A DNA stretch of 19,502 nucleotides from an uncultured Elusimicrobiales bacterium (GCA_944325235.1 CALUZE010000007.1:1-19502); one strand, 5' to 3'. Shown: positions 4,933-12,984, counted from the stretch's first letter. The notes: generated by a model from the letters alone, not told the origin. A program made the numbers and translations.

Positions 4933-7899
4933 CTATTTGGCTTTTTTGCCGCCCGCTTTTTTTGTTTTGGCGGTCGGCTTTTGGGCCGGGGCGGCTTTCT
5001 TTTTGTCCGCCGCCGGCGCGTGAAGCTTTTGTTCCGGGTGTTCGGCCAAAAATTTGTCCACCGCCTCTAATTCCGGCTTTAGGTATTTGCCGGTGTAGGA
5101 CTTTTCGCACGCGGCCACCTGCCGCGGCGTGCCGGCCACCACAATCTGGCCGCCTTTGTCGCCGCCTTCGGGCCCCAGGTCAATAATCCAGTCCGCCGTT
5201 TTGATAACGTCCAGGTTGTGCTCAATAATCAGCACGGTGTTGCCTTTGTCGGCCAGGCCGTGCAGCACGTGCAGCAGTTTGTCAATATCGGCAAAGTGCA
5301 GCCCGGTGGTGGGCTCGTCCAAAATATACAGCGTGTTGCCCGTCCCCTTGCGGGAAAGTTCGTCCGCCAGTTTGACGCGCTGGGCTTCCCCGCCCGAAAG
5401 CGTGGTGGCCGCCTGGCCCAGTTTAATGTACCCCAGGCCCACGTCGTTTAATGTCTTTAAATAGCGTTTGATTTTGGGAATGCTGTCAAAAAATTCCAGC
5501 GCCTGCGACACACTCATATCCAACACTTCGGCGATGTTTTTGCCTTTGAATTTTACTTGCAGCGTATCTTCGTTAAAGCGTTTGCCGCCGCATTCTTCGC
5601 ACTTGACGTAAATGTCGGGCAGGAACTGCATTTGGATTTTTAAAATCCCGTCGCCCTGGCATTTTTCGCACCGGCCGCCCTTTACGTTAAAGGAAAACCG
5701 GCCCGGCTTGTAGCCGCGGCGTTTGGCTTCGGGCATTTCGGCAAACAAATCGCGGATGTGCGAAAACACGCCCGTGTACGTGGCCGGGTTGGAGCGCGGC
5801 GTTTTGCCGATGGGGCTTTGGTCCACGATGATGACTTTGTCTATATTTTCCATTCCCTTGATGGCTTTGTGTTTGCCGGGGGCGTCTTTGGCGCCGTAGA
5901 ATTTTTGCGCGAGCGCTTTGTACAAAATCTGGTGGATGAGCGTACTCTTGCCCGAGCCCGATACGCCCGTGACGCAGATAAATTTGCCCAGCGGGAATTT
6001 GACGTCAATGTTTTTTAAGTTGAACTGTTTGGCGCCGACAATTTCCAAAAATTTGCCGTTGCCTTTGCGCAGTTCTTCGCGCGGCAAAATCATCCGCCGC
6101 CCGTTTAGGTACGAGGCGGTGAGGGATTTTTCGTCCCGCAAAAAGTCCGCCGTCGGTTCCGCAGCCACAATCTGGCCGCCGTTTTCGCCCGCGGCGGGGC
6201 CGAGCTCCACCACGTAGTCGGAAGCCAAAATGGTGTCCTTGTCGTGCTCCACAATGATGAGCGTATTGTCCAAATCGCGCAGGTTTTTCAGGGTTTCAAT
6301 CAGGCGGTCGTTGTCGCGCGAGTGGAGGCCGATGGTCGGTTCGTCCAGCACGTACAAAACGCCCGTTAAGCCCGAACCGATTTGCGTGGCCAGGCGGATG
6401 CGCTGCGCTTCGCCGCCGGAGAGCGTTTGGCTCTTGCGGTCCAGCGTCAGGTAGGAAAGGCCCACACTGTCCAAAAAGTCCAGGCGGGAGCGGATTTCTT
6501 TTAAAACGTCTTTGGCGATGATTTTTTCCTTGTCCGACAGGTGAATTTGGTCAAAAAACGCTTTGGCGGCCGATACCTGCATGGCCGTAATTTCGCAAAT
6601 GTTTTTGCCGTCCACGCGCACGGCCAGGGCTTCGGGTTTTAAGCGTTTGCCCTGGCAGGTGGGGCAGGTGATTTCGCGCATAAAGCGGGTGTAGACTTCT
6701 TCTTTTACAAACTCGCTTTCGCTTTCCTGGTAGCGGCGTTTTAAGTTGGTAATCACGCCCTCAAAATCCTGCTCGCCGCCCGAAATGAGCGACGTGTAGC
6801 TCGCCCCGCCCGTGCCGTACAACAGTAAATCGCGCTGGGCTTTGGAAAGTTTGTTCCAGGGCGTGTTCATATTGATGTGGTTCTGGCGGCAGACTTGTTT
6901 TAAAATGTCGTAATAGTACCCGCTCCAGGAGTTTTTCCAGCGGTGTGTGCGCGTGGTGACGGGGTTGTCCCACGCGGCGATGGCGCCCTCGTTGATGGAT
7001 AACGTCGGGTCCGGCACCACGAGGTCTTCGTCCACTTCTATCTTAAGCCCCAGGCCGTTGCAGTCCGGGCAGGCCCCGTAGGGGGAATTGAACGAGAACA
7101 GCCGCGGCTCCAGTTCGGAAAACCCGATGCCGCAGTGGGCGCAGGCGTTTTCTTCACTGTACGTAAATTCGCGCGGTTTGTCGCCTTCTGTTTCCAGCAC
7201 GTGCACCAGGCCTTTGGCGTATTTCAGCGCCGCTTCCAAACTTTCCACCAACCGTTCGCGGTCAAATTCTTCCACAAAAATTTCGTCCGTCACCAGTTCA
7301 ATGGTGTGCTTTTTGTAGCGCTCCAGGGTGGGGGTGTGGTCCAGCGTGATGACGGTGCCGTCCACGCGCGCTTTTACGTAGCCTTCCTTCTTAAATTTGG
7401 CGAACAGTTCCTCGTACGTGCCGGCGCGGCCGCGCACCACGGGGGACAAAATATAGACGGTTTTCTCGTTAAACTTTTTTAAAATATCCTGTGCAATGCC
7501 CTGCACGCTCCAGGATTGCACTTCCCGGCCGCACTGGGGGCAAAAGCGGTGCCCCACGCGCGCAAACAAGAGGCGCAGGTAATCGTAAATTTCCGTAACG
7601 GTGGCCACGGTAGAGCGCGGGTTTTTGGAAGGGTTGCGCTGTTCAATGGAAATGGCGGGGGAAAGCCCTTCAATGTGTTCCACGTCCGGCTTTTCCATCA
7701 GTTCCAAAAACTGGCGGGCGTAGGCGGACATACTTTCCACATAGCGGCGTTGGCCCTCGGCGTAAATCGTGTCAAACGCCAGCGAGCTCTTGCCCGAGCC
7801 CGAAAGCCCCGTGACGACGACCATTTTGTCTTTGGGCAGCTCCACGGTGACGTTTTTTAAGTTGTGGCCTTTGGCGCCAATTACTTTGATGCTTTTCAT
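4933..7899 (-). CDS. uvrA: Excinuclease ABC subunit A (UvrA)
   Basis: A 988-residue protein; UvrA scans DNA for bulky lesions and loads UvrB in nucleotide excision repair. It has two ABC ATPase modules. The first has Walker A GLSGSGKSS at residues 31-39, an LSGGEAQRIRL signature near 490 and the DEPTIGLH Walker B. The second has GVSGSGKST near 645, LSGGEAQRVKL near 830 and DEPTTGLH. Zinc-site cysteines are seen in CAHC, CPDC, CPTC and the CEKC...CEEC module (about 743-770). An upstream ATG at 7998 would add 33 residues unlike UvrA. I chose 7899 because AGGAAGG lies nine bases before it and MKSIKVIGAKGHNLKNV is the usual UvrA start. The C-terminus carries an extra Lys/Ala/Pro tail of about 30 residues. 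No LexA-like operator was recognised. Confidence 0.98.
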   Translation of the reverse strand: MKSIKVIGAKGHNLKNVTVELPKDKMVVVTGLSGSGKSSLAFDTIYAEGQRRYVESMSAYARQFLELMEKPDVEHIEGLSPAISIEQRNPSKNPRSTVATVTEIYDYLRLLFARVGHRFCPQCGREVQSWSVQGIAQDILKKFNEKTVYILSPVVRGRAGTYEELFAKFKKEGYVKARVDGTVITLDHTPTLERYKKHTIELVTDEIFVEEFDRERLVESLEAALKYAKGLVHVLETEGDKPREFTYSEENACAHCGIGFSELEPRLFSFNSPYGACPDCNGLGLKIEVDEDLVVPDPTLSINEGAIAAWDNPVTTRTHRWKNSWSGYYYDILKQVCRQNHINMNTPWNKLSKAQRDLLLYGTGGASYTSLISGGEQDFEGVITNLKRRYQESESEFVKEEVYTRFMREITCPTCQGKRLKPEALAVRVDGKNICEITAMQVSAAKAFFDQIHLSDKEKIIAKDVLKEIRSRLDFLDSVGLSYLTLDRKSQTLSGGEAQRIRLATQIGSGLTGVLYVLDEPTIGLHSRDNDRLIETLKNLRDLDNTLIIVEHDKDTILASDYVVELGPAAGENGGQIVAAEPTADFLRDEKSLTASYLNGRRMILPREELRKGNGKFLEIVGAKQFNLKNIDVKFPLGKFICVTGVSGSGKSTLIHQILYKALAQKFYGAKDAPGKHKAIKGMENIDKVIIVDQSPIGKTPRSNPATYTGVFSHIRDLFAEMPEAKRRGYKPGRFSFNVKGGRCEKCQGDGILKIQMQFLPDIYVKCEECGGKRFNEDTLQVKFKGKNIAEVLDMSVSQALEFFDSIPKIKRYLKTLNDVGLGYIKLGQAATTLSGGEAQRVKLADELSRKGTGNTLYILDEPTTGLHFADIDKLLHVLHGLADKGNTVLIIEHNLDVIKTADWIIDLGPEGGDKGGQIVVAGTPRQVAACEKSYTGKYLKPELEAVDKFLAEHPEQKLHAPAADKKKAAPAQKPTAKTKKAGGKKAK

Positions 7900-7977
7900 A
7901 ACACAAAACCTTCCTACACAAAAAACAAAAATCAGGCGGGAAAATCGCAAAAAGAAATGCCTTTTTCCTCTAAATAA

Positions 7978-7987
7978 ATTATATAAT
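7978..7987. promoter_or_regulatory. Overlapping divergent -10 elements between uvrA and the flippase-like gene
   Basis: An AT palindrome holds TATAAT on the plus strand (7982-7987) and TATAAT on the minus strand (7978-7983). Each is at a sensible distance from its gene (8016 and 7899). Good -35 boxes are not obvious on either side. If both work, RNA polymerase can occupy only one at a time. Confidence 0.4.
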
Positions 7988-8015
7988 TTATTCATCACTT
8001 TATCCCGGAGCGCGT

Positions 8016-9068
8016 ATGAAAAAACCGCTTAAATTTTTGCTCTACACGTTGGGTGCCCTGCTGTCCGTCGGCATTATTGCCGTAATGGTCTACCAGACGC
8101 GGGACAGTTTCGTAAAAATCTGGCAGGGCGTCAGCACCCGCTACCTGCTGCTTTCGCTTTTATCTTCCGCTTTAATCTATATTTCTATGGGCATGAGCCT
8201 GTACGAAGTGCTGCGTATTATGGGCCGGCGCATCAGCAAAGGGGCCGCCATCGGCATTGCGCTGGTGTCCACCACCGTCAACTATGTGGTGTCTTCGTTG
8301 GGCGTCAGCGGGTTTGCCCTGCGCGCGCATCTTTTGAACCGCCGCCGCGTGCCGTTTGGTATGTGCGTAACGGCCAGCATCGTCATTACGGTGCTGCTCT
8401 ACTTTGTGCTGGCGGTGATTATCTTCCAGGGGTCTATTTTGATGTTTTTTAACTCCTCGGCCACCACAATGCAAATCGTCAAAAACTTCCTGCTGATTGT
8501 GGCCATGTGCGCCGTGTGCGTGCTGATTACGGCCTTCCTGTTTAACAACGAATGGCGCTCCAAATGGCTGCGCAAAACGTTCCGGATGATTAACAAAGTG
8601 CTGTACCATATTTTCCGCGCGCTGATTCCCAAAGGCAAGTACGACGCGTTTATGGACCAGCTGGACGAAGGAATAGATTTAATCCACAAAAAGAAAAAGA
8701 AACTGACGATGACCATCGTCTACGTGTGTGCGGACTGGCTGTTTACGATGTTGGTGCTGTATTTTGCCTTCCGCGCGGTGGGCATCCACATTACGGCCGG
8801 CGTGCTGGTGGCGGGGTTTGCCGTCGGGATGGTGACGACGCTGATTCCCATTCTGCCCGGCGGATTGGGCGCCATGGAACTGGCGATGACGGCCGTCTAC
8901 TCCCAGATGGGCATTAATTGGGATTCCGCCCTGATGGCCACGCTGATTTACCGCGTGGTGTATTATGTGCTGCCCGGCATTGTGAGCATTTTTATTTATT
9001 GGGGGCTGCAGCTTTCTTCTCCTGCGGCTCCGCGCAAGAAAAAAACCCCCAAAGGAGTTACCCCATGA
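8016..9068 (+). CDS. Flippase-like (LPG synthase transmembrane-domain, UPF0104) membrane protein
   Basis: A 350-residue protein with about seven to eight membrane helices and a basic C-terminus (RKKKTPKG). The LPILPGGLGAMELAMTAVYS-type segment near residues 275-290 and the overall layout match the lysylphosphatidylglycerol synthase TM / UPF0104 family. Relatives flip lipids or act as the membrane half of MprF; there is no aminoacyl-transferase domain here, so lipid lysinylation is not supported. A cytoplasmic basic stretch, HKKKKKLTM, lies near 225-233. GGAG at 8007-8010 sets the start. The stop overlaps the next start by four bases (ATGA, 9065-9068), so the two are translationally coupled. 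First gene of a four-gene operon. The substrate is unknown. Confidence 0.85.
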   Translation: MKKPLKFLLYTLGALLSVGIIAVMVYQTRDSFVKIWQGVSTRYLLLSLLSSALIYISMGMSLYEVLRIMGRRISKGAAIGIALVSTTVNYVVSSLGVSGFALRAHLLNRRRVPFGMCVTASIVITVLLYFVLAVIIFQGSILMFFNSSATTMQIVKNFLLIVAMCAVCVLITAFLFNNEWRSKWLRKTFRMINKVLYHIFRALIPKGKYDAFMDQLDEGIDLIHKKKKKLTMTIVYVCADWLFTMLVLYFAFRAVGIHITAGVLVAGFAVGMVTTLIPILPGGLGAMELAMTAVYSQMGINWDSALMATLIYRVVYYVLPGIVSIFIYWGLQLSSPAAPRKKKTPKGVTP

Positions 9069-9580
9069 AAGAACGCATCAACGAACAAGTGCCCAGCGTG
9101 CGCCCCAGCTGTTATGTGCATAAAACGGCTGTGCTGATTGGCGACGTGACGCTGGGGGAAAACGTATCCGTCTGGCCGTGCGCCGTGCTGCGCGGCGATA
9201 TTGCCGCCATTACGGTGGGGGATAATTCCAACATTCAGGAAAACGCCTGCCTGCACGTCAACTACAACGCCCCGTGCATTTTGGGGCGCGGCGTGAGCGT
9301 GGGGCACGGCGCGGTGGTGCACGGCAGCAAAATCGGCGATAACTGCCTGATTGGCATGAACGCCGTGGTGATGGAAAGCGAAATCGGCCCCAACTGCATT
9401 ATCGGTGCGGGGGCGGTGGTAACGGCGGGCAAAAATATTCCCGCGGGTTCGCTGGTGCTGGGTGTGCCGGCCAAAGTGGTGCGCAAGCTGGAGGAGGACG
9501 AAGTAAACGCCGTCATCCGCAACGCACACGAATATGCGGACGCCATTTTGCTCTACAAAGACCATTGCGAAGAAATTTAA
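9065..9580 (+). CDS. Gamma-carbonic-anhydrase-like hexapeptide-repeat protein
   Basis: A 171-residue left-handed beta-helix protein of the YrdA/PaaY/gamma-CA type. The metal-site pattern is intact: Arg43 and Asp45 (LRGDI), Gln58, His64 (ACLHVN), His81 and His86 (VGHGAVVHG). The spacing equals that of the Methanosarcina Cam residues Arg59, Asp61, Gln75, His81, His117 and His122 within each pair. The acidic loop with the extra glutamates of Cam is absent, as in many bacterial homologues whose carbonic anhydrase activity is weak or unproven. Three copies of the helix would form three active sites at their interfaces. The C-terminal helix (about 155-171) is present. Its start overlaps the flippase-like stop; GGAG lies at 9054-9057. 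A longer frame from 8918 is rejected because its extra N-terminus is out-of-frame flippase sequence. Confidence 0.92.
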   Translation: MKERINEQVPSVRPSCYVHKTAVLIGDVTLGENVSVWPCAVLRGDIAAITVGDNSNIQENACLHVNYNAPCILGRGVSVGHGAVVHGSKIGDNCLIGMNAVVMESEIGPNCIIGAGAVVTAGKNIPAGSLVLGVPAKVVRKLEEDEVNAVIRNAHEYADAILLYKDHCEEI

Positions 9581-9582
9581 GT

Positions 9583-9948
9583 ATGAAGAAAGTCCTTTTG
9601 ATAGAAGATTCCAAAGTCTTGGGCACCGCGCTGGTGGGCGCTTTGAAAGTGGAAGATATTGACGCCCACTGGGCCGATAACGGCGTAAGCGGCGTGCAAA
9701 TGGCCAAACAGCTCAAGCCCGATTTGATTTTGCTGGATTTAATGCTGCCCAAACTCAGCGGTTTTGACGTGTGCAAACTGCTCAAGACCGACAACGCCAC
9801 CTGGCGCATACCGGTGGTGATTATGTCCACCCTGACGGATGACCAATCGCGCGACCGTGCCACCGAGGCCGGGGCCGATTACTTTATCCCCAAGCCGTAC
9901 GACTTGGCCGCCACGATGGGCGAAATAAAAAAACTATTAAAAATCTAA
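9583..9948 (+). CDS. Single-domain response regulator (CheY-like receiver)
   Basis: A 121-residue stand-alone receiver domain. The acidic pair is Glu8/Asp9, the phosphorylation site Asp52 (LLDLMLP), the switch Ser82 (IMST), and the invariant lysine Lys104 (FIPKPY). There is no output domain, so it must act through partners, as CheY, Spo0F-like or pilus-control receivers do. I start it at the ATG at 9583, two bases after the previous stop, where MKKVLLIEDS begins the first beta strand. A TTG at 9565 would add six residues inside the upstream gene. The ribosome-binding site is weak, so coupling to the upstream gene is likely. No histidine kinase is in the window. It sits directly before a TPR protein, a possible partner. 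Confidence 0.93.
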   Translation: MKKVLLIEDSKVLGTALVGALKVEDIDAHWADNGVSGVQMAKQLKPDLILLDLMLPKLSGFDVCKLLKTDNATWRIPVVIMSTLTDDQSRDRATEAGADYFIPKPYDLAATMGEIKKLLKI

Positions 9949-9962
9949 CCCGGGAGAAACCT

Positions 9963-11087
9963 ATGGCCGCAACCAAACAAAAAACCGCCAAACGCGCCGC
10001 GGGCACCGCCAAAAAAGCCAAACCCGCCGCCAAACTGAATTTGCACGCATTGGAAGAAATGCTGGAAGAAAACCGCCCTTCCGAAGTGCTGGAAAAACTG
10101 CTGGCCGTGCGCAATAAAGACGCCGCCGCCTGGTTCTTGACCGGCGAGGCGCAGCGCCAGCTGGGCTCGTTTGAAGGCGCTTTAAAGAGCTATGCCGTCG
10201 CCCTGCAGACGGCCGAAGACGCCGAAACCCGCATGGACGCTTTGCTCGCCATGGCCGCGTGCTACCGCACGCTGGGGCACTCGGCCGCCGCTTACGAACT
10301 GGCCGAGGACGCGCTAAAAATGGCGCAGGAATTGGAATACGACGAATTTACCGTGCGCGCCATGCAGGAAATGGGCATGGCGTTGCGCGCGTGGGGGCGG
10401 CTGGAAGAAGCGTTGGATTTGTTGGACGCGGTGTTGGCCGCCTATACGCAGCTGAAAGACTACGCGGGCATGAGCTTTATCCACTGGGCCAAAGGGGGAA
10501 TTTTCCGCCTGCAAGGCCACTTTGCCGAAGGCATCGCCCAATTTAAACAAGCCATTCAACTGGCCAAAAAAGCGGGCGACGACATCAGCCTGGCGTATGG
10601 TCACTGCGGTTTAGCCGGCATCAGCCGTATTTGCGGCAAGATTGACGATTGCGTCAAAAATTACAAACTGGCCGAAAAAATCTTCCGCAAGAGCGAAGAT
10701 TTGTTCGGCAAAGCCTACACCAACTGCGGCCTGGCCAACGGCCTGCGCCAGCAGGGCAAATACGACGAAGCCCTCCGCCACTACAACGTGGCCGACAAAC
10801 TCTATTCCGCCATTAACGACACGGTGGACTTGGGCTTTGTAAAGTGGGGCCGCGCCGATATTTTAAAACGCAAAAACAAAATGGCCGCCGCGCTGAAAGA
10901 CTTGCAGGAAGCGCGCGAACTGTTTGACAATTCCGACGAAACCCGCGGCCAGATTTTGACCAAGCTTTCCCTGGCGCAGGTGCTGTATGCCCTGGGCCAG
11001 ACGCAGGAAGCCGAAGAACTCTACGAGGCGGGCGTATCCCAGGCCCGCGCCGAAGGGCTGCATACGTATTTGGAAAGCTATACCTGA
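9963..11087 (+). CDS. TPR-repeat protein with a basic N-terminal tail
   Basis: A 374-residue, probably cytoplasmic protein with no signal peptide. Residues 1-25 form a Lys/Ala-rich tail (MAATKQKTAKRAAGTAKKAK). From about 53 to 365 there are eight TPR-type helical hairpins. The clearest are AAWFLTGEAQRQLGSFEGAL, AKGGIFRLQGHFAEGIAQF, NCGLANGLRQQGKYDEAL and LSLAQVLYALGQTQEAEEL. Most repeats are spaced about 40 residues apart rather than 34, as in TPR proteins of the Rap/LGN sort that bind signalling partners. No enzymatic domain is seen. GGGAG at 9951-9955 supports the start; it follows the receiver gene after 14 bases. The arrangement suggests, but does not prove, that it binds the receiver. 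No convincing terminator follows, so read-through to the secreted protein gene is possible. Confidence 0.9.
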   Translation: MAATKQKTAKRAAGTAKKAKPAAKLNLHALEEMLEENRPSEVLEKLLAVRNKDAAAWFLTGEAQRQLGSFEGALKSYAVALQTAEDAETRMDALLAMAACYRTLGHSAAAYELAEDALKMAQELEYDEFTVRAMQEMGMALRAWGRLEEALDLLDAVLAAYTQLKDYAGMSFIHWAKGGIFRLQGHFAEGIAQFKQAIQLAKKAGDDISLAYGHCGLAGISRICGKIDDCVKNYKLAEKIFRKSEDLFGKAYTNCGLANGLRQQGKYDEALRHYNVADKLYSAINDTVDLGFVKWGRADILKRKNKMAAALKDLQEARELFDNSDETRGQILTKLSLAQVLYALGQTQEAEELYEAGVSQARAEGLHTYLESYT

Positions 11088-11139
11088 TGGGCCCGTTTTC
11101 CGGCGGATAAAAAACGCCTGGCAACGGCCAGATTAAGGG

Positions 11140-11168
11140 TTGAAATTTGCCGGAAGATTTCTTATGCT
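11140..11168 (+). promoter_or_regulatory. Promoter for the secreted cysteine-rich protein
   Basis: TTGAAA at 11140-11145, a 17-base spacer, and TATGCT at 11163-11168. The leader would be about 32 bases. It makes the gene at 11207 at least partly independent of the operon upstream. Confidence 0.5.
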
Positions 11169-11206
11169 AATAATTAGGTAGATATGCCTTAAAAATGAGG
11201 AATCAT

Positions 11207-12433
11207 ATGAAAAAAATTCTATTTTTATTGTTAGGCGCTCTGGGCGTTGCCCTGCCCGCCGGCGCCGCAGAACAAAAGATTGAAATGGTTACCTATTTTC
11301 CGGTACCTTACGTGGCGTACAGCCACATCAAACCCACGAAGCAATTGGACGTGGGTACGGCCACCGCGTGCGAAATGAACCTGGGCTGTGACGAAAGCGG
11401 CACGGTGGGATTATTCCCGCTGTATGTGACGAACACCTTGAACCTGAATAAAGGGCGGATGGATTTTAATTCGGCCGCTGCGGTGTACAGTTCGGTTATT
11501 AAAATGGGGGACGGTTACGGTGCGGCGAACCTGGACTTTAACCAAAACTTGCGCATTGGCACCCTGAACAATGGCTATACCTTGGAAACGGACCAAACCA
11601 CTGTGGATGTGCTGAATTTGTTCCCGGACCAGATTAAAAACTCCTTCCCCAGCTGTGCCGCCGTGGGCGGAACGGACAGCATTTCGTGGCAAAAACTGAA
11701 ATTAAATAAGGCGGAAGAAACCTATTTGGTGTGCGGAAACGCAACAGAGCTGCCGTGTGACGGTTCCAAAAAACAGGCCTGTCTGTATCCTCCGAATGAG
11801 GGGGTACCAATTACAGATGATAAGGGTGTTACCACAGAAACCAAGCGCGGTTTCTGGGATCTTGCCACATGTGAGTGCACCTGCCCCAGCTTGTATTTTT
11901 TATCGGATAGTGGCTCCTGTGTCAGGATGTCTCTGGAGGCCGCCTGGGGTAAGTGTGAAGGAAAACAAAAAGAATATATGGCTTGTATTTCTGCTTCTTC
12001 TACTTCGCCGCCTTATGATGACATCCTGCATGTGCGCGGTTTTTGGAATAGAGAAACCTGCACGTGTACGTGCCCGAAAGATTCTGCTTTCAGTCCCGAC
12101 GTCGGGTGCATTCCGATTAGGGTTAACTTCGATGGCACCGGCGGTGGTATGAAGACAGTTGTCGGAGGCGGCAGCACCGGCGGTAGTACTGGTGGTAGCA
12201 CCGGCGGTATTACCATCAGACCCGGTGGTTCGCTAATTGGTGGTGACGGAACTGGCCTCGTGCAGCCCGGTGGTACGCTGGTTGGCGGAGGTACCGGAAC
12301 CGGCACAGGAATCGGAACTGGTACTGGTACTGGAACCGGCACTGGAACCGTTAATACGGGCATCGTCGCTCAACCGATCGGTGGTGGAACTGGTTTAAAG
12401 CCTGTAACGCCCACTATTGATATTTCCAAATAA
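11207..12433 (+). CDS. Secreted cysteine-rich protein with two RGFW/CxCxC modules and a Gly-Thr tail
   Basis: A 408-residue exported protein of no family I can name. MKKILFLLLGALGVALPAGAA is a clear signal peptide with cleavage near residue 21. An ATG four codons earlier (11195) is less likely, because TGAGGA at 11196-11201 is placed for 11207. Residues 22-178 form a beta-rich, Asn/Gly-rich domain (for example LNLNKGRMDFNS). Two cysteine modules follow, 184-238 and 250-301. Each has two spaced cysteines, RGFW(D/N)xxTC(E/T)CTCP, and a final cysteine 12 residues after the last C of CxCxC. Residues 310-381 are low-complexity Gly/Ser/Thr, including about ten Gly-Thr pairs, then a short TPTIDISK end. 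This suits a surface or extracellular structural or adhesive protein, by inference. It is a single gene with its own promoter and terminator. Confidence 0.85.
   Translation: MKKILFLLLGALGVALPAGAAEQKIEMVTYFPVPYVAYSHIKPTKQLDVGTATACEMNLGCDESGTVGLFPLYVTNTLNLNKGRMDFNSAAAVYSSVIKMGDGYGAANLDFNQNLRIGTLNNGYTLETDQTTVDVLNLFPDQIKNSFPSCAAVGGTDSISWQKLKLNKAEETYLVCGNATELPCDGSKKQACLYPPNEGVPITDDKGVTTETKRGFWDLATCECTCPSLYFLSDSGSCVRMSLEAAWGKCEGKQKEYMACISASSTSPPYDDILHVRGFWNRETCTCTCPKDSAFSPDVGCIPIRVNFDGTGGGMKTVVGGGSTGGSTGGSTGGITIRPGGSLIGGDGTGLVQPGGTLVGGGTGTGTGIGTGTGTGTGTGTVNTGIVAQPIGGGTGLKPVTPTIDISK
11756..12109 (+). repeat. Two tandem cysteine modules inside the secreted protein gene
   Basis: Unit 1 encodes residues 184-238 and unit 2 residues 250-301. 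Both share C-x(7 or 9)-C, then RGFW, then TCxCTCP, then C after 11 more residues. They are diverged in DNA, so the duplication is old. Confidence 0.75.
12287..12349 (+). repeat. Gly-Thr dipeptide repeat tract
   Basis: A six-base GGN-ACN periodicity codes for about ten Gly-Thr pairs, one with Ile replacing Thr. Codons vary (GGA, GGT, GGC; ACC, ACA, ACT), so the tract is not a perfect microsatellite. Any slippage by one unit would keep the frame. Confidence 0.8.
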
Positions 12434-12438
12434 ATTGT

Positions 12439-12473
12439 AAAAGGCCCTGTTCCTTACGGACAGGGCCTTTTTA
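12439..12473 (+). terminator. Intrinsic terminator of the secreted cysteine-rich protein gene
   Basis: The arms 12439-12450 (AAAAGGCCCTGT) and 12460-12471 (ACAGGGCCTTTT) form a strong stem with a T-tract. Confidence 0.88.
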
Positions 12474-12477
12474 TGGC

Positions 12478-12510
12478 AAAAAAATACCCCGGAATGTTCC
12501 GGGGTATTTT
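12478..12510 (-). terminator. Intrinsic terminator of the FKBP gene
   Basis: The perfect 14-base arms 12481-12494 and 12497-12510 form a long stem. Read on the minus strand it is followed by seven T (A on the plus strand from 12478). It lies five bases beyond the terminator of the convergent gene. Confidence 0.88.
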
Positions 12511-12522
12511 AGTTAAGTTCAA

Positions 12523-12939
12523 TTAGTTGATTTCTTTAATTTCTACGTCAAAGGTAAGTTCTTTGCCGGCCAGCGGGTGGTTGAAATCCAACACCACTTC
12601 TTTATCGGTAATTTCTTTCACCACGGCGCGGAACGTATGCCCCGCATTGCTGGCGCCCACCATATCGCCTACTTTCAGGTGTTCGGCCCCGGCGATGGCC
12701 TCTTTCGGCACGCGGCGGATGGCTTCCGGCAGCACTTTGCCGTAGCCTTTTTCCGGCGAAACTTTTACGGTTTTCTTGTCGCCCACTTTCATCCCGGTCA
12801 GTTCTTCTTCCAGCCCCGGGATAATGTGCCCCGCTCCGTGCACGTATTCCAGCGGGCCGCGGCCGGCGGAGGTATCGGCGGTTTTGCCGTCTACCGTAAG
12901 GGTATAGTCAAATTTGACTTTGGAACCTTCTTTAATCAT
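12523..12939 (-). CDS. slyD: SlyD-like FKBP-type peptidyl-prolyl isomerase
   Basis: A 138-residue protein that speeds proline cis-trans isomerisation and acts as a chaperone in the cytoplasm (no signal peptide). The FKBP strands are split by an insert-in-flap domain as in SlyD. The order is KVKFDYTLTVDGK, then GAGHIIPGLEEELTGMKVG (residues 35-53), the flap insert of about 70-118, and the closing FNHPLAGKELTFDVEI (119-134). Unlike E. coli SlyD it has no His/Cys-rich C-terminal tail, so nickel storage or hydrogenase maturation is not suggested. A start at 13062 would add 41 residues of non-FKBP sequence. AAGGAG seven bases before 12939 decides the start. It is a single gene with an extended -10 promoter and a strong terminator. 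The tail-less form could equally be called a short FKBP. Confidence 0.92.
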   Translation of the reverse strand: MIKEGSKVKFDYTLTVDGKTADTSAGRGPLEYVHGAGHIIPGLEEELTGMKVGDKKTVKVSPEKGYGKVLPEAIRRVPKEAIAGAEHLKVGDMVGASNAGHTFRAVVKEITDKEVVLDFNHPLAGKELTFDVEIKEIN

Positions 12940-12984
12940 TTTTTTCTCCTTTTGCCGCAGGGGTCCTGGGCGATAATATGGTAT

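Noticed and set aside
8172..8609. His/Asn/Gln-rich 145-codon frame antisense to the flippase-like gene
   Set aside because: It lies inside a well-supported gene, and its composition is what the reverse strand of hydrophobic codons gives.
12170..12350. Gly/Ser/Thr repeats as a possible CRISPR or phase-variable tract
   Set aside because: The repeats are short, coding and varied in codon use. There are no spacers, and six-base units could not shift the reading frame.
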